Assembly: GCF_030929495.1 (NCBI RefSeq)
Contig: NZ_JAVFWN010000010.1
Coordinates: forward strand, 186,001 to 250,000
Direction of reading: 5' to 3'
DNA from: Nocardioides sp. LHD-245
GTDB lineage: Bacteria; Actinomycetota; Actinomycetes; Propionibacteriales; Nocardioidaceae
Length of the DNA: 64,000 nt
Position 1 is the first letter of the stretch; each line of letters begins with the position of its first letter. Below are positions 49,671-58,147 of the stretch, in pieces. Under the pieces are notes generated by a model. That model did not search any database, was not told the DNA's origin, and worked only from the letters and a program-made list of their open reading frames with translations. Both the position numbers and the translations under genes were made by a program.

Positions 49671-50765
49671 TCAGCCGACCTTGATCTGGTCGATGACCGC
49701 CTCGTTGGCGCTGATCAGGGCGTCGTCGCCGATCGCGGCCATGCCGATGTAGATGCCGAACTCGCTGGGATCGCCCGTGTCGACGACGATCACGTCGGTG
49801 ACATCGCCCTCCACCGTGACCTCGGGGTCGGTGACCCGGACCTCGGCGGTGATCCGGTACGCCGGCTTGCCGTCGACGCTGATCTCCTCGTTGGTGAGGT
49901 CCGTGCGGCCCGTGAAGCCCCGGTAGACCTTGTCGTTCCCGGTCAGGCACTGCATGACGACCTCGGCCGCGGTGGCGATGTCGTCGAAGCCGTTGGCCTT
50001 CGCGAGCCCGCCGACGCCGGTGAGGGTGACCCAGCTCTCGTCGACGTTGGCGTACTGCAGCACGAGCCCGTTGGCGAAGTTGAGCTCCACCTGGTCGCCC
50101 CCGACGAGGGCGTGGTCCGGCTGGCGCGGGATCGTCAGCCGGCCGCCGGTGAGCTCGGTGGCCGCGGGGTCGAGCGTGGCCGACGGGGCCGGCGCGCCGC
50201 CCGTGCACTGGATGCCGGTCGGCCGGACGGTGCTCGACGACCCGTCGCTCGGGTCGGGCTCGTCGGACTCCTCGGTGCCGTCGGTGCCCTCGGTCGGCTC
50301 GGACTCGTCGGTCTGCGAGCTGTCGTCGTCGGCCTTCTTGTCCTCGTCGTCCCCCACGAGCGCACGGATGCCGAAGAAGCCGCCCACGCCGAGCAGCACC
50401 AGCGCCACCACGGCGGCGATCACGATCAGGACGGTCTTGTTGCCCGACCCGCCCCCGCCCGGCGTGGGCGTGGGGCTCCACTGCTGGCCGTAGCCCCCGC
50501 CGACCTGGCCTCCGTAGCCGCCGTAGCCGCCCTGGTCGCCGTAGGGGCTGGGCGGCGGTGGGGGCGGCGGCGAGGCCGGCACGGCGCCGTACGGCGCGGG
50601 CGGCGCCACGGTGGGCTCCGCCGGGGGCGGAGTCGCGGCCGCGCCGTCGGGCCGGGCTCCGCCGGACGGCTGCGTGGTCGTCATCTGGCTCCACGCCTGA
50701 CCGTCCCAGTAGCGGTAGGTGTCGGGCGCGCCCGCGGGGTCGGGGTACCAGCCTGCGTTCGTCAC
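49671..50765 (-). CDS. DUF2510 membrane protein
   Basis: 364 aa. The N terminus is a DUF2510 domain (GWYPDPAGAPDTYRYWDGQAW), followed by a Pro/Gly/Tyr-rich segment, a membrane helix (VLIVIAAVVALVLLGVGGFFG, shown in part), an acidic Asp/Glu/Ser linker and an extracellular domain of about 190 residues. The outer domain is not recognised. Such proteins are common in actinobacteria; their function is unknown. A TAGGCT box lies 7 bases before the GTG start. It is 24 bases downstream of the methyltransferase gene stop in the opposite sense of reading order (same strand, next gene). Confidence 0.8.
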   Translation of the reverse strand: MTNAGWYPDPAGAPDTYRYWDGQAWSQMTTTQPSGGARPDGAAATPPPAEPTVAPPAPYGAVPASPPPPPPPSPYGDQGGYGGYGGQVGGGYGQQWSPTPTPGGGGSGNKTVLIVIAAVVALVLLGVGGFFGIRALVGDDEDKKADDDSSQTDESEPTEGTDGTEESDEPDPSDGSSSTVRPTGIQCTGGAPAPSATLDPAATELTGGRLTIPRQPDHALVGGDQVELNFANGLVLQYANVDESWVTLTGVGGLAKANGFDDIATAAEVVMQCLTGNDKVYRGFTGRTDLTNEEISVDGKPAYRITAEVRVTDPEVTVEGDVTDVIVVDTGDPSEFGIYIGMAAIGDDALISANEAVIDQIKVG

Positions 50766-50772
50766 GGAGACC

Positions 50773-50778
50773 AGCCTA
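50773..50778 (-). promoter_or_regulatory. -10 box, leaderless DUF2510 gene
   Basis: TAGGCT on the minus strand, 7 bases before the GTG at 50765. Confidence 0.45.
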
Positions 50779-50789
50779 GAGCTCCGCGG

Positions 50790-52283
50790 TCAGCCCGCGG
50801 GCCCCAGGAAGCCCTCGGCGACCAGCTCGGCGAGCTCGGGGAGGTAGACCTCGCGCAGGCTGGCCGGGTCGCGGTCGAGCAGCTGCCCGACGGCGTCGAC
50901 CAGCGGACCGACGGGCAGGTCGCCGTCGCAGGCCCCGGCGACCGCCGCCACCACCGTGTCGACCTGGCGCGCCCGGCGGAAGCCGCGCTGCTGGCGCAGC
51001 ACGATGGTCGCCGGGTCCTCGGCGCCCACCGGACCGCTGGTCTCCTGGAGGACGTCCTCGCGGAGCACCAGCCGGGTGTCGGCGTCCAGGGCGCGCGCGG
51101 CCCGCGCGGAGTCGGCCCAGGCAGCGATCGCCGGCGCGATCGGCTGCTCGACGTCGTAGGGCCACTCGAGGAGGTCGCGGGCCAGCGCACCGGGCGCGGC
51201 GCCCTCCCGGCGCCGCAGGTTGATCCAGCCGAAGCCGATCCCGCCGACGCCCTGCCGCTCCAGCCAGGACAGCCAGGTGTCGTAGCGCTGCGCGTAGGCC
51301 GCCGGGTCGCCGCCGGTCGCGGGGTGGTGGCCGGAGTCCTTGAGCCACAGCTCGACGTACGACGCCGGGTCGAGCACCTCGCGCTGGACGACGAGGGCGT
51401 CGCACTCGTCGGGCAACCAGGCCGCGAGCCGCTCGTCCCACGGCCGCTCGCGGTCGATCACCCAGTTGGCGAGGACCTGGCACCAGCCGCCGTCCGTGAG
51501 GTGGTCGGGGGCGGTGCGGACGATGTGCTCGACGACCTGGTCGCCGGGCAGGCCGGAGTCCCGGTAGACGAGCCGCTCGCCGGTGGCCGGGGAGATCACG
51601 AACGGCGGGTTGGTGGCGATCAGGTCGAACCGCTCCCCCGCCACGGGCGCGAAGAACGAGCCGTCCCGGACGTCGACCTTGTCGTCGACGTCATTGAGGG
51701 CCGCGTTGAAGCGCGCGATCGCCAGCGCCCGCTGGTTGACGTCGGTGGCGACCACGCGGTCGCTGTGGGTGGCCAGGTGCAGCGCCTGGACGCCGCAGCC
51801 GGTGCCGAGGTCGAGCGCCGTGCCGACGTCGTGGCGCAGCGTCAGCTGGGCCAGGCTCGACGACGCGGGGCTGATCCCGAGCACGTAGTCGCCGGTCACC
51901 GCGGTGGCGATGCCGTCGAGACCGGGGGTCAGGTCGCTGACGACCCACAGGTCGCCCTCCTCCGACCCGTAGGGGCGCACGTCGAGTCGCGCCGCGACCT
52001 CCCCCACGCTCCGCGCCAGGGCGCCGGCGTTGGCGAGCGGATCGACCAGGCCCGGCAGCGCCCGCTCGGCGTCGGCCACCGAGACCGCGGTCTGCAGGAG
52101 GAAGAGCCGGATCAGGGTCGCCAGCGGGCTCCCGTCCGTCGTACGACGACGCCCCGGTGTCGTCTCGTTGCGGGACAGCGCCTGGTGGGCCTCCGGTCCG
52201 AGCAGCTCGCTGACCGCGTCGTAGGTGAAGTCGGCGGCGAGCAGGGCGTCGCGCAGCGGGGCGGCGAGGGAGGTCGGCAGCAC
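50790..52283 (-). CDS. class I SAM-dependent methyltransferase
   Basis: 497 aa from the GTG at 52283; a start at 52346 would overlap the neighbouring gene and adds an unconvincing Arg/Ser-rich stretch. The SAM-binding motif ALDLGTGCGVQALHLA and the NPPF motif (FDLIATNPPFVIS) place it with N-methyltransferases that act on Gln, Asn or amino groups of bases (HemK/PrmC and RlmG-like). About 140 residues precede and 220 follow the catalytic domain, larger than PrmC. rRNA or protein methylation is likely but the target is unknown. TACCGT 7 bases upstream suggests a leaderless mRNA. Confidence 0.85.
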   Translation of the reverse strand: MLPTSLAAPLRDALLAADFTYDAVSELLGPEAHQALSRNETTPGRRRTTDGSPLATLIRLFLLQTAVSVADAERALPGLVDPLANAGALARSVGEVAARLDVRPYGSEEGDLWVVSDLTPGLDGIATAVTGDYVLGISPASSSLAQLTLRHDVGTALDLGTGCGVQALHLATHSDRVVATDVNQRALAIARFNAALNDVDDKVDVRDGSFFAPVAGERFDLIATNPPFVISPATGERLVYRDSGLPGDQVVEHIVRTAPDHLTDGGWCQVLANWVIDRERPWDERLAAWLPDECDALVVQREVLDPASYVELWLKDSGHHPATGGDPAAYAQRYDTWLSWLERQGVGGIGFGWINLRRREGAAPGALARDLLEWPYDVEQPIAPAIAAWADSARAARALDADTRLVLREDVLQETSGPVGAEDPATIVLRQQRGFRRARQVDTVVAAVAGACDGDLPVGPLVDAVGQLLDRDPASLREVYLPELAELVAEGFLGPAG

Positions 52284-52290
52284 GGGGACA

Positions 52291-52296
52291 ACGGTA
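52291..52296 (-). promoter_or_regulatory. -10 box, leaderless methyltransferase gene
   Basis: TACCGT on the minus strand, 7 bases before the GTG at 52283. Confidence 0.4.
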
Positions 52297-52317
52297 GAGG
52301 TAGCCCCCGTGCCGCGG

Positions 52318-53550
52318 TCAGCGGCGGATCTTGACCTTCGTGACACCGCCGGTCACGGTCACGACCGTCTTGGTGACCGCCTTCTTGCGGATCACCTTGA
52401 GGCCCTTCTTGGTCAGCTTGACCTTGACCTTCGCCTTGCCGCCCGCCGGCACCGCGTAGGGCGCGGGCTTGGCGATCTGCTTGCCCTTCACCGCCATGGT
52501 CAGGGTGCCGGAGCAGGGGGTGGCGCTGAGGCACGCGACGGTGAGCCGGACCTTCTTCTTGGCGACCTTCACGCCCTTCTTGGGCGACTTCACCCCGGCT
52601 GCGGCACCGGCGATGGCCGGGACGAACTTGTCCACGCCGAACGAGCGGGTGGCGTAGACCGCCCCGGACGCGTCGACGGACATGCCCTGGTCGTCGGACG
52701 CCAAGGTGAGGCCGTGCTCGGTGCGTGACACGAAGGCGCCGGCGGCGGTGAACTCGGAGAGGGCGCGCCTGTCGAACACCAGCACATTGCCTTCGGGAGT
52801 GAGGTCGACGGCGTAGGGCGTGTCGAGCTGCCCCGGATTGAGACCCGGCCCGCCGAATCCACCGAGGTCGGCGCCGGTGGCCAGGTTGAACCGCTGGATC
52901 CGGCTGTTCCCGGAGTCGGAGACGAAGACGGTCCCGTCCGCGCCCACGACCACGTCGTCGGGCCGGTCCAGCTGGCCGGGCCCGGCACCGGAGGAGCCGA
53001 TGCTGCGCAGCCACGTGCCGGAGGCCGAGAAGACCTCGACCCGATCGGCGCTGGCATTGGTCACCAGCACCTCGCCCGTCGGGGCTGTGGCCACGCCGAG
53101 CGCGACCCCCTCATCGGAGAGGGTGTAGGTGTGGATCTGGGCGCCGCTCGGCGAGAGCGCCACCACCGATGGGCTGCCTGTCGTCGAGTCGGTGACGTAC
53201 ACCGTGCCGTCCGGGCCGACGGCAACCCCCTTGGCCGCAGCGACCCCGTCGAGGGTGGTGCTGCTCAACAGTCCTCCGTTGGCAGCGAGGTGATCGAGGG
53301 TCGAGCCGTAGACCGACCACAGGGTGCCGTCTGGGGCGGCGGCCACGTCAGCGTCGCTCACCGCGTCCCAGGTGGTGCCGGCACGGACGTAGCCAGCCGA
53401 GCCCGCGTCCGCGGGCGGCGCCGAGGCGAGCAAGCCGACGACGAGCGCCACGACCGCCCCCACCGTCGCCGCGAAGGCGGAGCGCCGCCGCGCCCGACGA
53501 CCTCCGGACCGGGTGGCCGACACCACCACCGTCGAGGACTGCGACACCAT
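52318..53550 (-). CDS. secreted NHL-repeat beta-propeller protein with lysine-rich tail
   Basis: 410 aa from the ATG at 53550 (GAGGTGGG upstream). Signal peptide with [19 protein letters not shown] and cleavage near PPADA. Then at least five NHL-type blades with the DGTVYVTDS / DGTVFVSDSGNSRI pattern (VVVGADGTVFVSDSGNSRI in full), forming a propeller of about 270 residues. The last 100 residues are a Lys/Val-rich beta domain with a Cys pair (TVACLSATPCSGTLT) ending KVKIRR, similar to that of the proteins at 58861-60264 and, less clearly, 56406-57779. A secreted or wall-bound binding protein; ligand unknown. Confidence 0.85.
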   Translation of the reverse strand: MVSQSSTVVVSATRSGGRRARRRSAFAATVGAVVALVVGLLASAPPADAGSAGYVRAGTTWDAVSDADVAAAPDGTLWSVYGSTLDHLAANGGLLSSTTLDGVAAAKGVAVGPDGTVYVTDSTTGSPSVVALSPSGAQIHTYTLSDEGVALGVATAPTGEVLVTNASADRVEVFSASGTWLRSIGSSGAGPGQLDRPDDVVVGADGTVFVSDSGNSRIQRFNLATGADLGGFGGPGLNPGQLDTPYAVDLTPEGNVLVFDRRALSEFTAAGAFVSRTEHGLTLASDDQGMSVDASGAVYATRSFGVDKFVPAIAGAAAGVKSPKKGVKVAKKKVRLTVACLSATPCSGTLTMAVKGKQIAKPAPYAVPAGGKAKVKVKLTKKGLKVIRKKAVTKTVVTVTGGVTKVKIRR

Positions 53551-53621
53551 CGAACCCACCTCACACGCGATACCGGTTGTCGCGGCACCGTGCCCGCCTC
53601 CCGCCGGGACGAAACCTGAGC

Positions 53622-54062
53622 TCACCCAGGCGTCGCTGCGTTGCGTACGAGCCGACGTGCCAGCACCGGGATCACGATCGCGGCGGCGACGGCGTGCAGC
53701 GCCATCAGGATGAGTGCCGAGGCGACGTCGAAGCCGAAGGTCGCGTCCGGCACGACCGACAGCACGGTGAGGGCGACGGTGGTGCGGACGAACGTCGAGC
53801 GCGGGCGACGCGCCCGACGGGCGAGGACCGCAGCCAGGACGACGCCGAGCATCGAGAAGACGAAGGTCAGCTGGGTGAAGGCCAGGACGGGGAGGCTGAC
53901 GCCCGAGCCGTCGGCGAACGAGACTCCCGCGGCCGAGGCGACGGCGGCGAGCGTGGTGGTGACGACCGAGGCGACGGTCGCCGCGGCGAGCCCGTGCCGC
54001 CAGACCGTCGGCCGGACGGACGCGGCCAGGGAGGGAACGGCGAGGTCGGTGGTGGTGGACAT
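53622..54062 (-). CDS. four-helix membrane protein (DUF6069-like)
   Basis: 146 aa from the ATG at 54062, preceded by AGGAG. About four hydrophobic helices (LAAATVASVVTTTLAAVASAA; LAFTQLTFVFSMLGVVLAAV; VRTTVALTVLSVVP; ALILMALHAVAAAIVIPVLA) with an Arg-rich loop in the middle. The arrangement resembles DUF6069 proteins of actinobacteria, a low-certainty match. It is divergent from the YCII-type gene at 54260 over a 197-base gap, and may be co-regulated with it. Confidence 0.7.
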   Translation of the reverse strand: MSTTTDLAVPSLAASVRPTVWRHGLAAATVASVVTTTLAAVASAAGVSFADGSGVSLPVLAFTQLTFVFSMLGVVLAAVLARRARRPRSTFVRTTVALTVLSVVPDATFGFDVASALILMALHAVAAAIVIPVLARRLVRNAATPG

Positions 54063-54259
54063 GAGCTTCTCCTGGTGGTCGGTGGCGCCGCCCGGTGGCG
54101 GCCCCTCTGCGTTCTCCACGAACGCCTTCCACCCGGTACGACGGTCCGCCGCGGAAAAACTGGTCGCGATCCCACCCTGGCGGGCTGTCGCATCCGTGTG
54201 GTGCCGTTCGTGGAGAGGCAGGAGGCGGTCATCGGGACCGCCCTGATCGAGGAGACGAC

Positions 54260-54625
54260 ATGACGAACTACCTGATGTCCGTGCACGGGCCCACCGAGCT
54301 GACCGACGAGTTCTACGGCTACGGGTCGAAGGAGGAGATGGAGCAGTCGTTCGCCGACACCGGGGCCTTCAACGAGCGGCTCAAGGCGGACGGCTATTGG
54401 GTCTTCGCCGGAGGCCTCGCGCCCGCCACGACCGCGACCGTGGTCGACGGGCAGGGCGAGGCGCCGGTGGTGACCGACGGCCCCTATCTCGAGACGAAGG
54501 AGGCCATCGGCGGCTTCTGGGTGATCGAGGTCCCCGACCTCGACACCGCGCAGCGCCTCGCCGCCGACGCGTCCAAGGCGTGCCGGGGCAAGGTCGAGGT
54601 CCGTCCCTTCGACGGTCTCGCCTGA
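54260..54625 (+). CDS. YCII/DGPF-domain protein
   Basis: 121 aa from the ATG at 54260 with GAGGAG 5 bases before. The protein is one YCII-related domain: YLMSVHGPTELTDEF, WVFAGGLAPATTATVVDGQ and the hallmark TDGPYLETKEAIGGFWVIEV, with a C-terminal strand VEVRPF. In actinobacteria such proteins often precede an ECF sigma factor gene, but none follows here. Enzymatic role unknown; the fold is a ferredoxin-like barrel with a conserved His/Asp pair. Confidence 0.9.
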   Translation: MTNYLMSVHGPTELTDEFYGYGSKEEMEQSFADTGAFNERLKADGYWVFAGGLAPATTATVVDGQGEAPVVTDGPYLETKEAIGGFWVIEVPDLDTAQRLAADASKACRGKVEVRPFDGLA

Positions 54626-54955
54626 GTCCAACTGCCGGCGTGCGAGGGTCGTCGCGTTGGCCGCCTGTACCACGGTGTCGTCGGCGTGGCTCACGACCAG
54701 ATGGGCGCACATCGGTCTGAGTGCGTTGGCTTCGCCACCGACGACGCCAACTGCAGATGGAAGGACCGAGCAGCCTCACGAACTGGGCGCCTTACCTCGT
54801 CATGCTCCACTGGCCGCGCCACGATGCAGGTCAACAGCCAGGACTTGTCACGCCTATAACAACCTGTGTGGCGGAATTCTCCGCACAGTTCGCAGCCACC
54901 AAGCCCTCTTCACTCATTGACGACGATAAGAGTTCGCAACCTTCACCAAAGCCGA
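54626..54955. other. gene-free gap before the metzincin gene
   Basis: 330 bases without a convincing gene. AT content rises toward the right. A possible -10 box TATAAC lies at 54856-54861 and a small hairpin GCGGA-ATTC-TCCGC at about 54871-54884. It presumably holds the promoter of the metzincin-lipoprotein pair. Confidence 0.5.
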
Positions 54956-55603
54956 ATGAGGAGCGAATTCACCTTGTTTCTGACGAAAGACCGCCCGCCA
55001 CGAGAAAGGCGCGTCCGAACCGCCGTCCTCGCGATCCTCGCAACCGGTTTCGCATGGGCTTCACTGGGTCCAACACCAGCAGTCGCCGACCCCTATCCGG
55101 TCGACGGGGGACCGGATCGTGGGCAACACAGCTACTGCTTCGACGGTGCCCACCCGATGAACACCGACGTACACACTCGCGCGCTGTCGACGATGGCGAA
55201 CGTGGACGCCCAGACCGCCGTCACGACGGTGCAGCACGCACCCTGTCGAGCACGCACCGATGTTCGATTCCAACAGCGCCCCATCTCGCCCGGCGTGATC
55301 GGATACGCGCCATGCGCCGCACGGGTCGTAGGTAGCACGGACTGTGACGTTCGCGATGTGCGTGTCTACTGGGCTGAGATTGAACGACTGTCCGCGCACC
55401 CGAAACGGGAAGCGCGACACACTCTCTGTCATGAGGTAGGCCACACCCTCGGGGCATCCCACTACGAGAGTTGGCTGGTGAACCCCGACGGAACGTGGGC
55501 GACGAACAGCTGCATGATCAGCGGTCTGGCCGATGACGGTTCCTTGTGGACACGGTCATACGGACCTCACCACATCGCTCATATCAATGCATGGTTCAGC
55601 TAG
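54956..55603 (+). CDS. secreted metzincin-like metalloprotease
   Basis: 215 aa from the ATG at 54956; a TTG at 54971-54973 after GAGGAG is an alternative. A signal peptide (VLAILATGFAWASLG, cleavage near AVADP) precedes a small catalytic domain. The zinc motif HEVGHTLGASH has His159, Glu160, His163, Gly166 and His169 in the exact HExxHxxGxxH spacing, and SCMISG (Met187) fits the Met-turn. Six cysteines suggest disulfides. It is short for the clan (only about 170 mature residues). No known subfamily assigned. It is followed by a lipoprotein gene 12 bases later. Base composition is less GC-rich than in neighbouring genes. Confidence 0.8.
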   Translation: MRSEFTLFLTKDRPPRERRVRTAVLAILATGFAWASLGPTPAVADPYPVDGGPDRGQHSYCFDGAHPMNTDVHTRALSTMANVDAQTAVTTVQHAPCRARTDVRFQQRPISPGVIGYAPCAARVVGSTDCDVRDVRVYWAEIERLSAHPKREARHTLCHEVGHTLGASHYESWLVNPDGTWATNSCMISGLADDGSLWTRSYGPHHIAHINAWFS

Positions 55604-55615
55604 GAAGGCACGACG

Positions 55616-56311
55616 ATGCGAAAGAAGATGATTGCCGTGGCGACGGCCGTGCTCCTGGCTACGACTGCGGGATGCGCCTCCACCCCTGCGGCTGAGAGAC
55701 GATTCGCATCTGGACCGCAGGAAGCACCTACGGCCCCTACTGAAGGTGCATCGAGCGTTCTGAGCAGACTTCGCGAGGGACTCAACTACGTCGTCTACCC
55801 CTCCCCCGACAAGCTCGTCGAAGACCGAGGGGCTGCCTACGTGGGCGAGGTGCACGAAGTACGCGAAGGACGGACACTCCTGTCCAAGACAGACGGCGGC
55901 TGGACACGAGACAACTCTGTGGTCATCACGGTCAGAGTGACCCGGGAACTCCGAGAGCTGAAGGGTGCCAGTGCGAACGACATGATCTATGTGTCGATGC
56001 CGCGTGGCGTCAACGCGGTCACTGCCGACGGCACCGTGATGGGAAGCGACCCCAATCCCTCCATCGAGGAGCTTCGACGTTCGATTCCGAACGGCCTCGA
56101 GGTTCTGGTGATGGCAGGAGCCATGGACCCTGACCTCGCGCTCGCCAACCCGTCGACAACGGTCGAGAAGGACCCTCGCGTCGCTCCTGACGACGCGCTG
56201 CTCCTTGACGGCTTCCATCCACAGACCGTGGTGTTCGACCAGGGAACCAAACCGCTCGACGCCTGGCCCGACTACACCTTCGGCGAACTGGTCGCTGCAG
56301 CGACGGATTGA
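55616..56311 (+). CDS. lipoprotein of unknown function
   Basis: 231 aa. Typical lipoprotein signal with lipobox TAGC (Cys20) after KKMIAVATAVLLATTAG. The mature part is about 210 residues, with a beta-rich stretch (DNSVVITVRVTRELRELKG; MIYVSMPRGVNAV) and no family I recognise. AGGAAGG lies upstream of the ATG. It follows the metzincin gene by 12 bases and ends at a strong hairpin, so the two form an operon; the lipoprotein could be an inhibitor, anchor or substrate of the protease. This is inference from neighbourhood only. Confidence 0.8.
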   Translation: MRKKMIAVATAVLLATTAGCASTPAAERRFASGPQEAPTAPTEGASSVLSRLREGLNYVVYPSPDKLVEDRGAAYVGEVHEVREGRTLLSKTDGGWTRDNSVVITVRVTRELRELKGASANDMIYVSMPRGVNAVTADGTVMGSDPNPSIEELRRSIPNGLEVLVMAGAMDPDLALANPSTTVEKDPRVAPDDALLLDGFHPQTVVFDQGTKPLDAWPDYTFGELVAAATD

Positions 56312-56351
56312 GCAAACCGAGGAGCGCAGTCGCACAGGAGCTATGCGGGGT

Positions 56352-56392
56352 GGCCGAGCCGGCGATCTCCATCAAGGATCGCCGGCTCGGCC
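56352..56392. terminator. bidirectional terminator hairpin
   Basis: A 16-bp perfect stem (56352-56367 with 56377-56392) and a 9-base loop, between the lipoprotein stop (56311) and the convergent secreted-protein stop (56406). No T-run. Confidence 0.8.
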
Positions 56393-56405
56393 CGGCGGCC
56401 CGCCG

Positions 56406-57779
56406 TTAGCGGCGCACCTTGACCTTGACCTGAACGCTGGCGGCATTGACGGCGGCGTCCCCGCCATAGCCCACCACCAGCTTGTGCTTGCCGGCCTTGA
56501 GCTTCTTGAGCTTCACGACGACCGTGCCGCCGGCGAGGACGCCGGTGCCGACGACCCTCCCCTTCGCGGTGACGGTGACCGTGCCCGTCGCGCCGCGGGC
56601 CGAGGACACGCTGACCCGCAGCTTCCCCTTGCGCCCGGCCCGCAGCTTGCCCTTGGCCTTCGCGGTGACGGTCGCGCCGGCCTTGATCGCGGTGAGCGCA
56701 CCGCCGAGGGAGCTGCTGCCGGAGAGTCCGCCGGGCAGGCCGCCGCCGGTGCTGCCCAGCGGGCCGGTGCCGGTCGCGGCACCGCCGCCGGACCCGGCCG
56801 CCGCACGGGTGAAGGACTGCCAGGCGCCGTACGTCGTCGAACCACCGGTCGGGGTGAACCTGCCGCGCCAGTAGTACGTCGTCCCGGGCATGAGGAGCGG
56901 GAACTCGGCCTCGTTCCAGTCGGTCCACAGGTAGACCGCCGGGTCGCCGCCCCCGTAGGGCAGGGACTTCGTCCACTGCACGGTGCTGCCGTTCGTGCTG
57001 AGGTCGACGCCGATCGAGCCGGGCTGGTTGTTGGTGATCGCCTGGAAGTAGGAGACGAAGCCGTACTGCGTGACCCCGCCGTCGGGGTCGGTCGCGGTGT
57101 TCACCGTCGACGGGGTGTCGTAGAGGACCTGGTGCGGCGCGCCGGGCTGGCCGCTGCCTCCGGCCCCGAAGACGTAGATCGGCGCCTGCAGGCCGACCGT
57201 CGCGTCGTTGTTGCCGTCGATGGTCTTGACGCCGATGCTCAGGTTCGCGCCCGACAGCGGCTGGCTGGCCTTCACCGGGAACTGGAACTCCCAGTGGTGT
57301 CCCTGGGCGACGCCCCACAGTCCCGCGTCGCGGTCGTTGTAGTAGGCGCCGCCCTGCAGGTTGCCCCAACCCGGGCAGTTGCCCTGCGGCGCGGCGCCGC
57401 CGCTGCCGTCGTACCCGCACCGGATCTGCTGCGAGGTGTCGAAGGTGACGCCGGCCGGCAGGGAGATGGTGGGGTGGAAATAGGTGCCGCCCGCGCACGG
57501 GTTGCCCATGCCGTAGACCGCGTAGTGGATCCAGAACGTCTGACCGACCGCGGGTACGCCGCTGTCCGGGTCCGCCCAGTAGCCGGCGTAGGCCCCGATC
57601 CCGGCCTCCGTGTACGGCGTCCCCTGGATCAGGCCGAAGCAGTTGATCACCTGGGTGTAGCCGATGCCGCCGTCGTACCAGCCGCCCGGCTCGTCGGCGG
57701 CCGCGGGCGGAGGCCGGAGGAGGCCGGTCCCGAGAAGGAGGGCGACGAGGACGGCGAGGTAGCGCAGGCTTCTGGTCAC
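56406..57779 (-). CDS. large secreted protein with beta-type tail
   Basis: 457 aa from a GTG at 57779, chosen because the signal peptide (RSLRYLAVLVALLLGTGLL, cleavage near AAADEPGG) begins there. The mature protein has an N-terminal Gly/Tyr/Trp-rich region with several Cys (CFGLIQG, NPCAGG, IRCGYDG), a fibronectin-like segment (PLLMPGTTYYWRGRFTPTGG), a Ser/Gly linker, and a C-terminal beta domain rich in Lys and Val (LKAGKHKLVVGYGGDAAVN) ending KVKVRR. The tail looks like a big_3-type Ig fold used in surface proteins. Function unknown; it is probably cell-surface or secreted. Confidence 0.75.
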   Translation of the reverse strand: MTRSLRYLAVLVALLLGTGLLRPPPAAADEPGGWYDGGIGYTQVINCFGLIQGTPYTEAGIGAYAGYWADPDSGVPAVGQTFWIHYAVYGMGNPCAGGTYFHPTISLPAGVTFDTSQQIRCGYDGSGGAAPQGNCPGWGNLQGGAYYNDRDAGLWGVAQGHHWEFQFPVKASQPLSGANLSIGVKTIDGNNDATVGLQAPIYVFGAGGSGQPGAPHQVLYDTPSTVNTATDPDGGVTQYGFVSYFQAITNNQPGSIGVDLSTNGSTVQWTKSLPYGGGDPAVYLWTDWNEAEFPLLMPGTTYYWRGRFTPTGGSTTYGAWQSFTRAAAGSGGGAATGTGPLGSTGGGLPGGLSGSSSLGGALTAIKAGATVTAKAKGKLRAGRKGKLRVSVSSARGATGTVTVTAKGRVVGTGVLAGGTVVVKLKKLKAGKHKLVVGYGGDAAVNAASVQVKVKVRR

Positions 57780-57978
57780 GCTGTCATTCGGCCAGCAGCG
57801 GGCCGGGTGCCGCGTCAGGGTCGGACCCCAATGTTGGGGCCCGAGGCTGTGGGCATCGGTTGTCACCGACCTGCCGTCGACAGGGCCGACCTCCCCCTAC
57901 GGCGTTTCGTGCGATCACCCGCGATCTCCGGCGGGGGACGCCGGTGGCGTGTGGTCAGTCCTGCCGAGCGGTGACGCG

Positions 57979-58137
57979 CTACTTCTGTCCCGAGGGCTTG
58001 CTGCCCTTGGACGCTCCCGGAGCCGGTCCACGCGGCGGGGTGGCCAACTTGCTGACCTGTTTGGAAGAGGAGCCGTAGCCGCCGCGCTTCTCGAGGTCCA
58101 TGGTGTGCCGAACGGTCTTCCTGATCCCGGTGGCCAT
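57979..58137 (-). CDS. small basic protein
   Basis: 52 aa from the ATG at 58137 with GAGGAGGAA just upstream. Sequence starts MATGIRKTVRHTMDLEKRGG and ends in a Pro/Gly/Lys-rich tail (PPRGPAPGASKGSKPSGQK). Highly basic, without Cys. It lies 10 bases after the stop of the DUF6338-type gene and is probably expressed with it. The good ribosome-binding site supports reality; function unknown. Confidence 0.65.
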   Translation of the reverse strand: MATGIRKTVRHTMDLEKRGGYGSSSKQVSKLATPPRGPAPGASKGSKPSGQK

Positions 58138-58147
58138 GGGTTCCTCC

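Noticed and set aside
54626..54955. ECF sigma factor gene after the YCII-type gene
   Set aside because: This pairing is common in actinobacteria, but no frame here shows sigma-2 or sigma-4 motifs on either strand.
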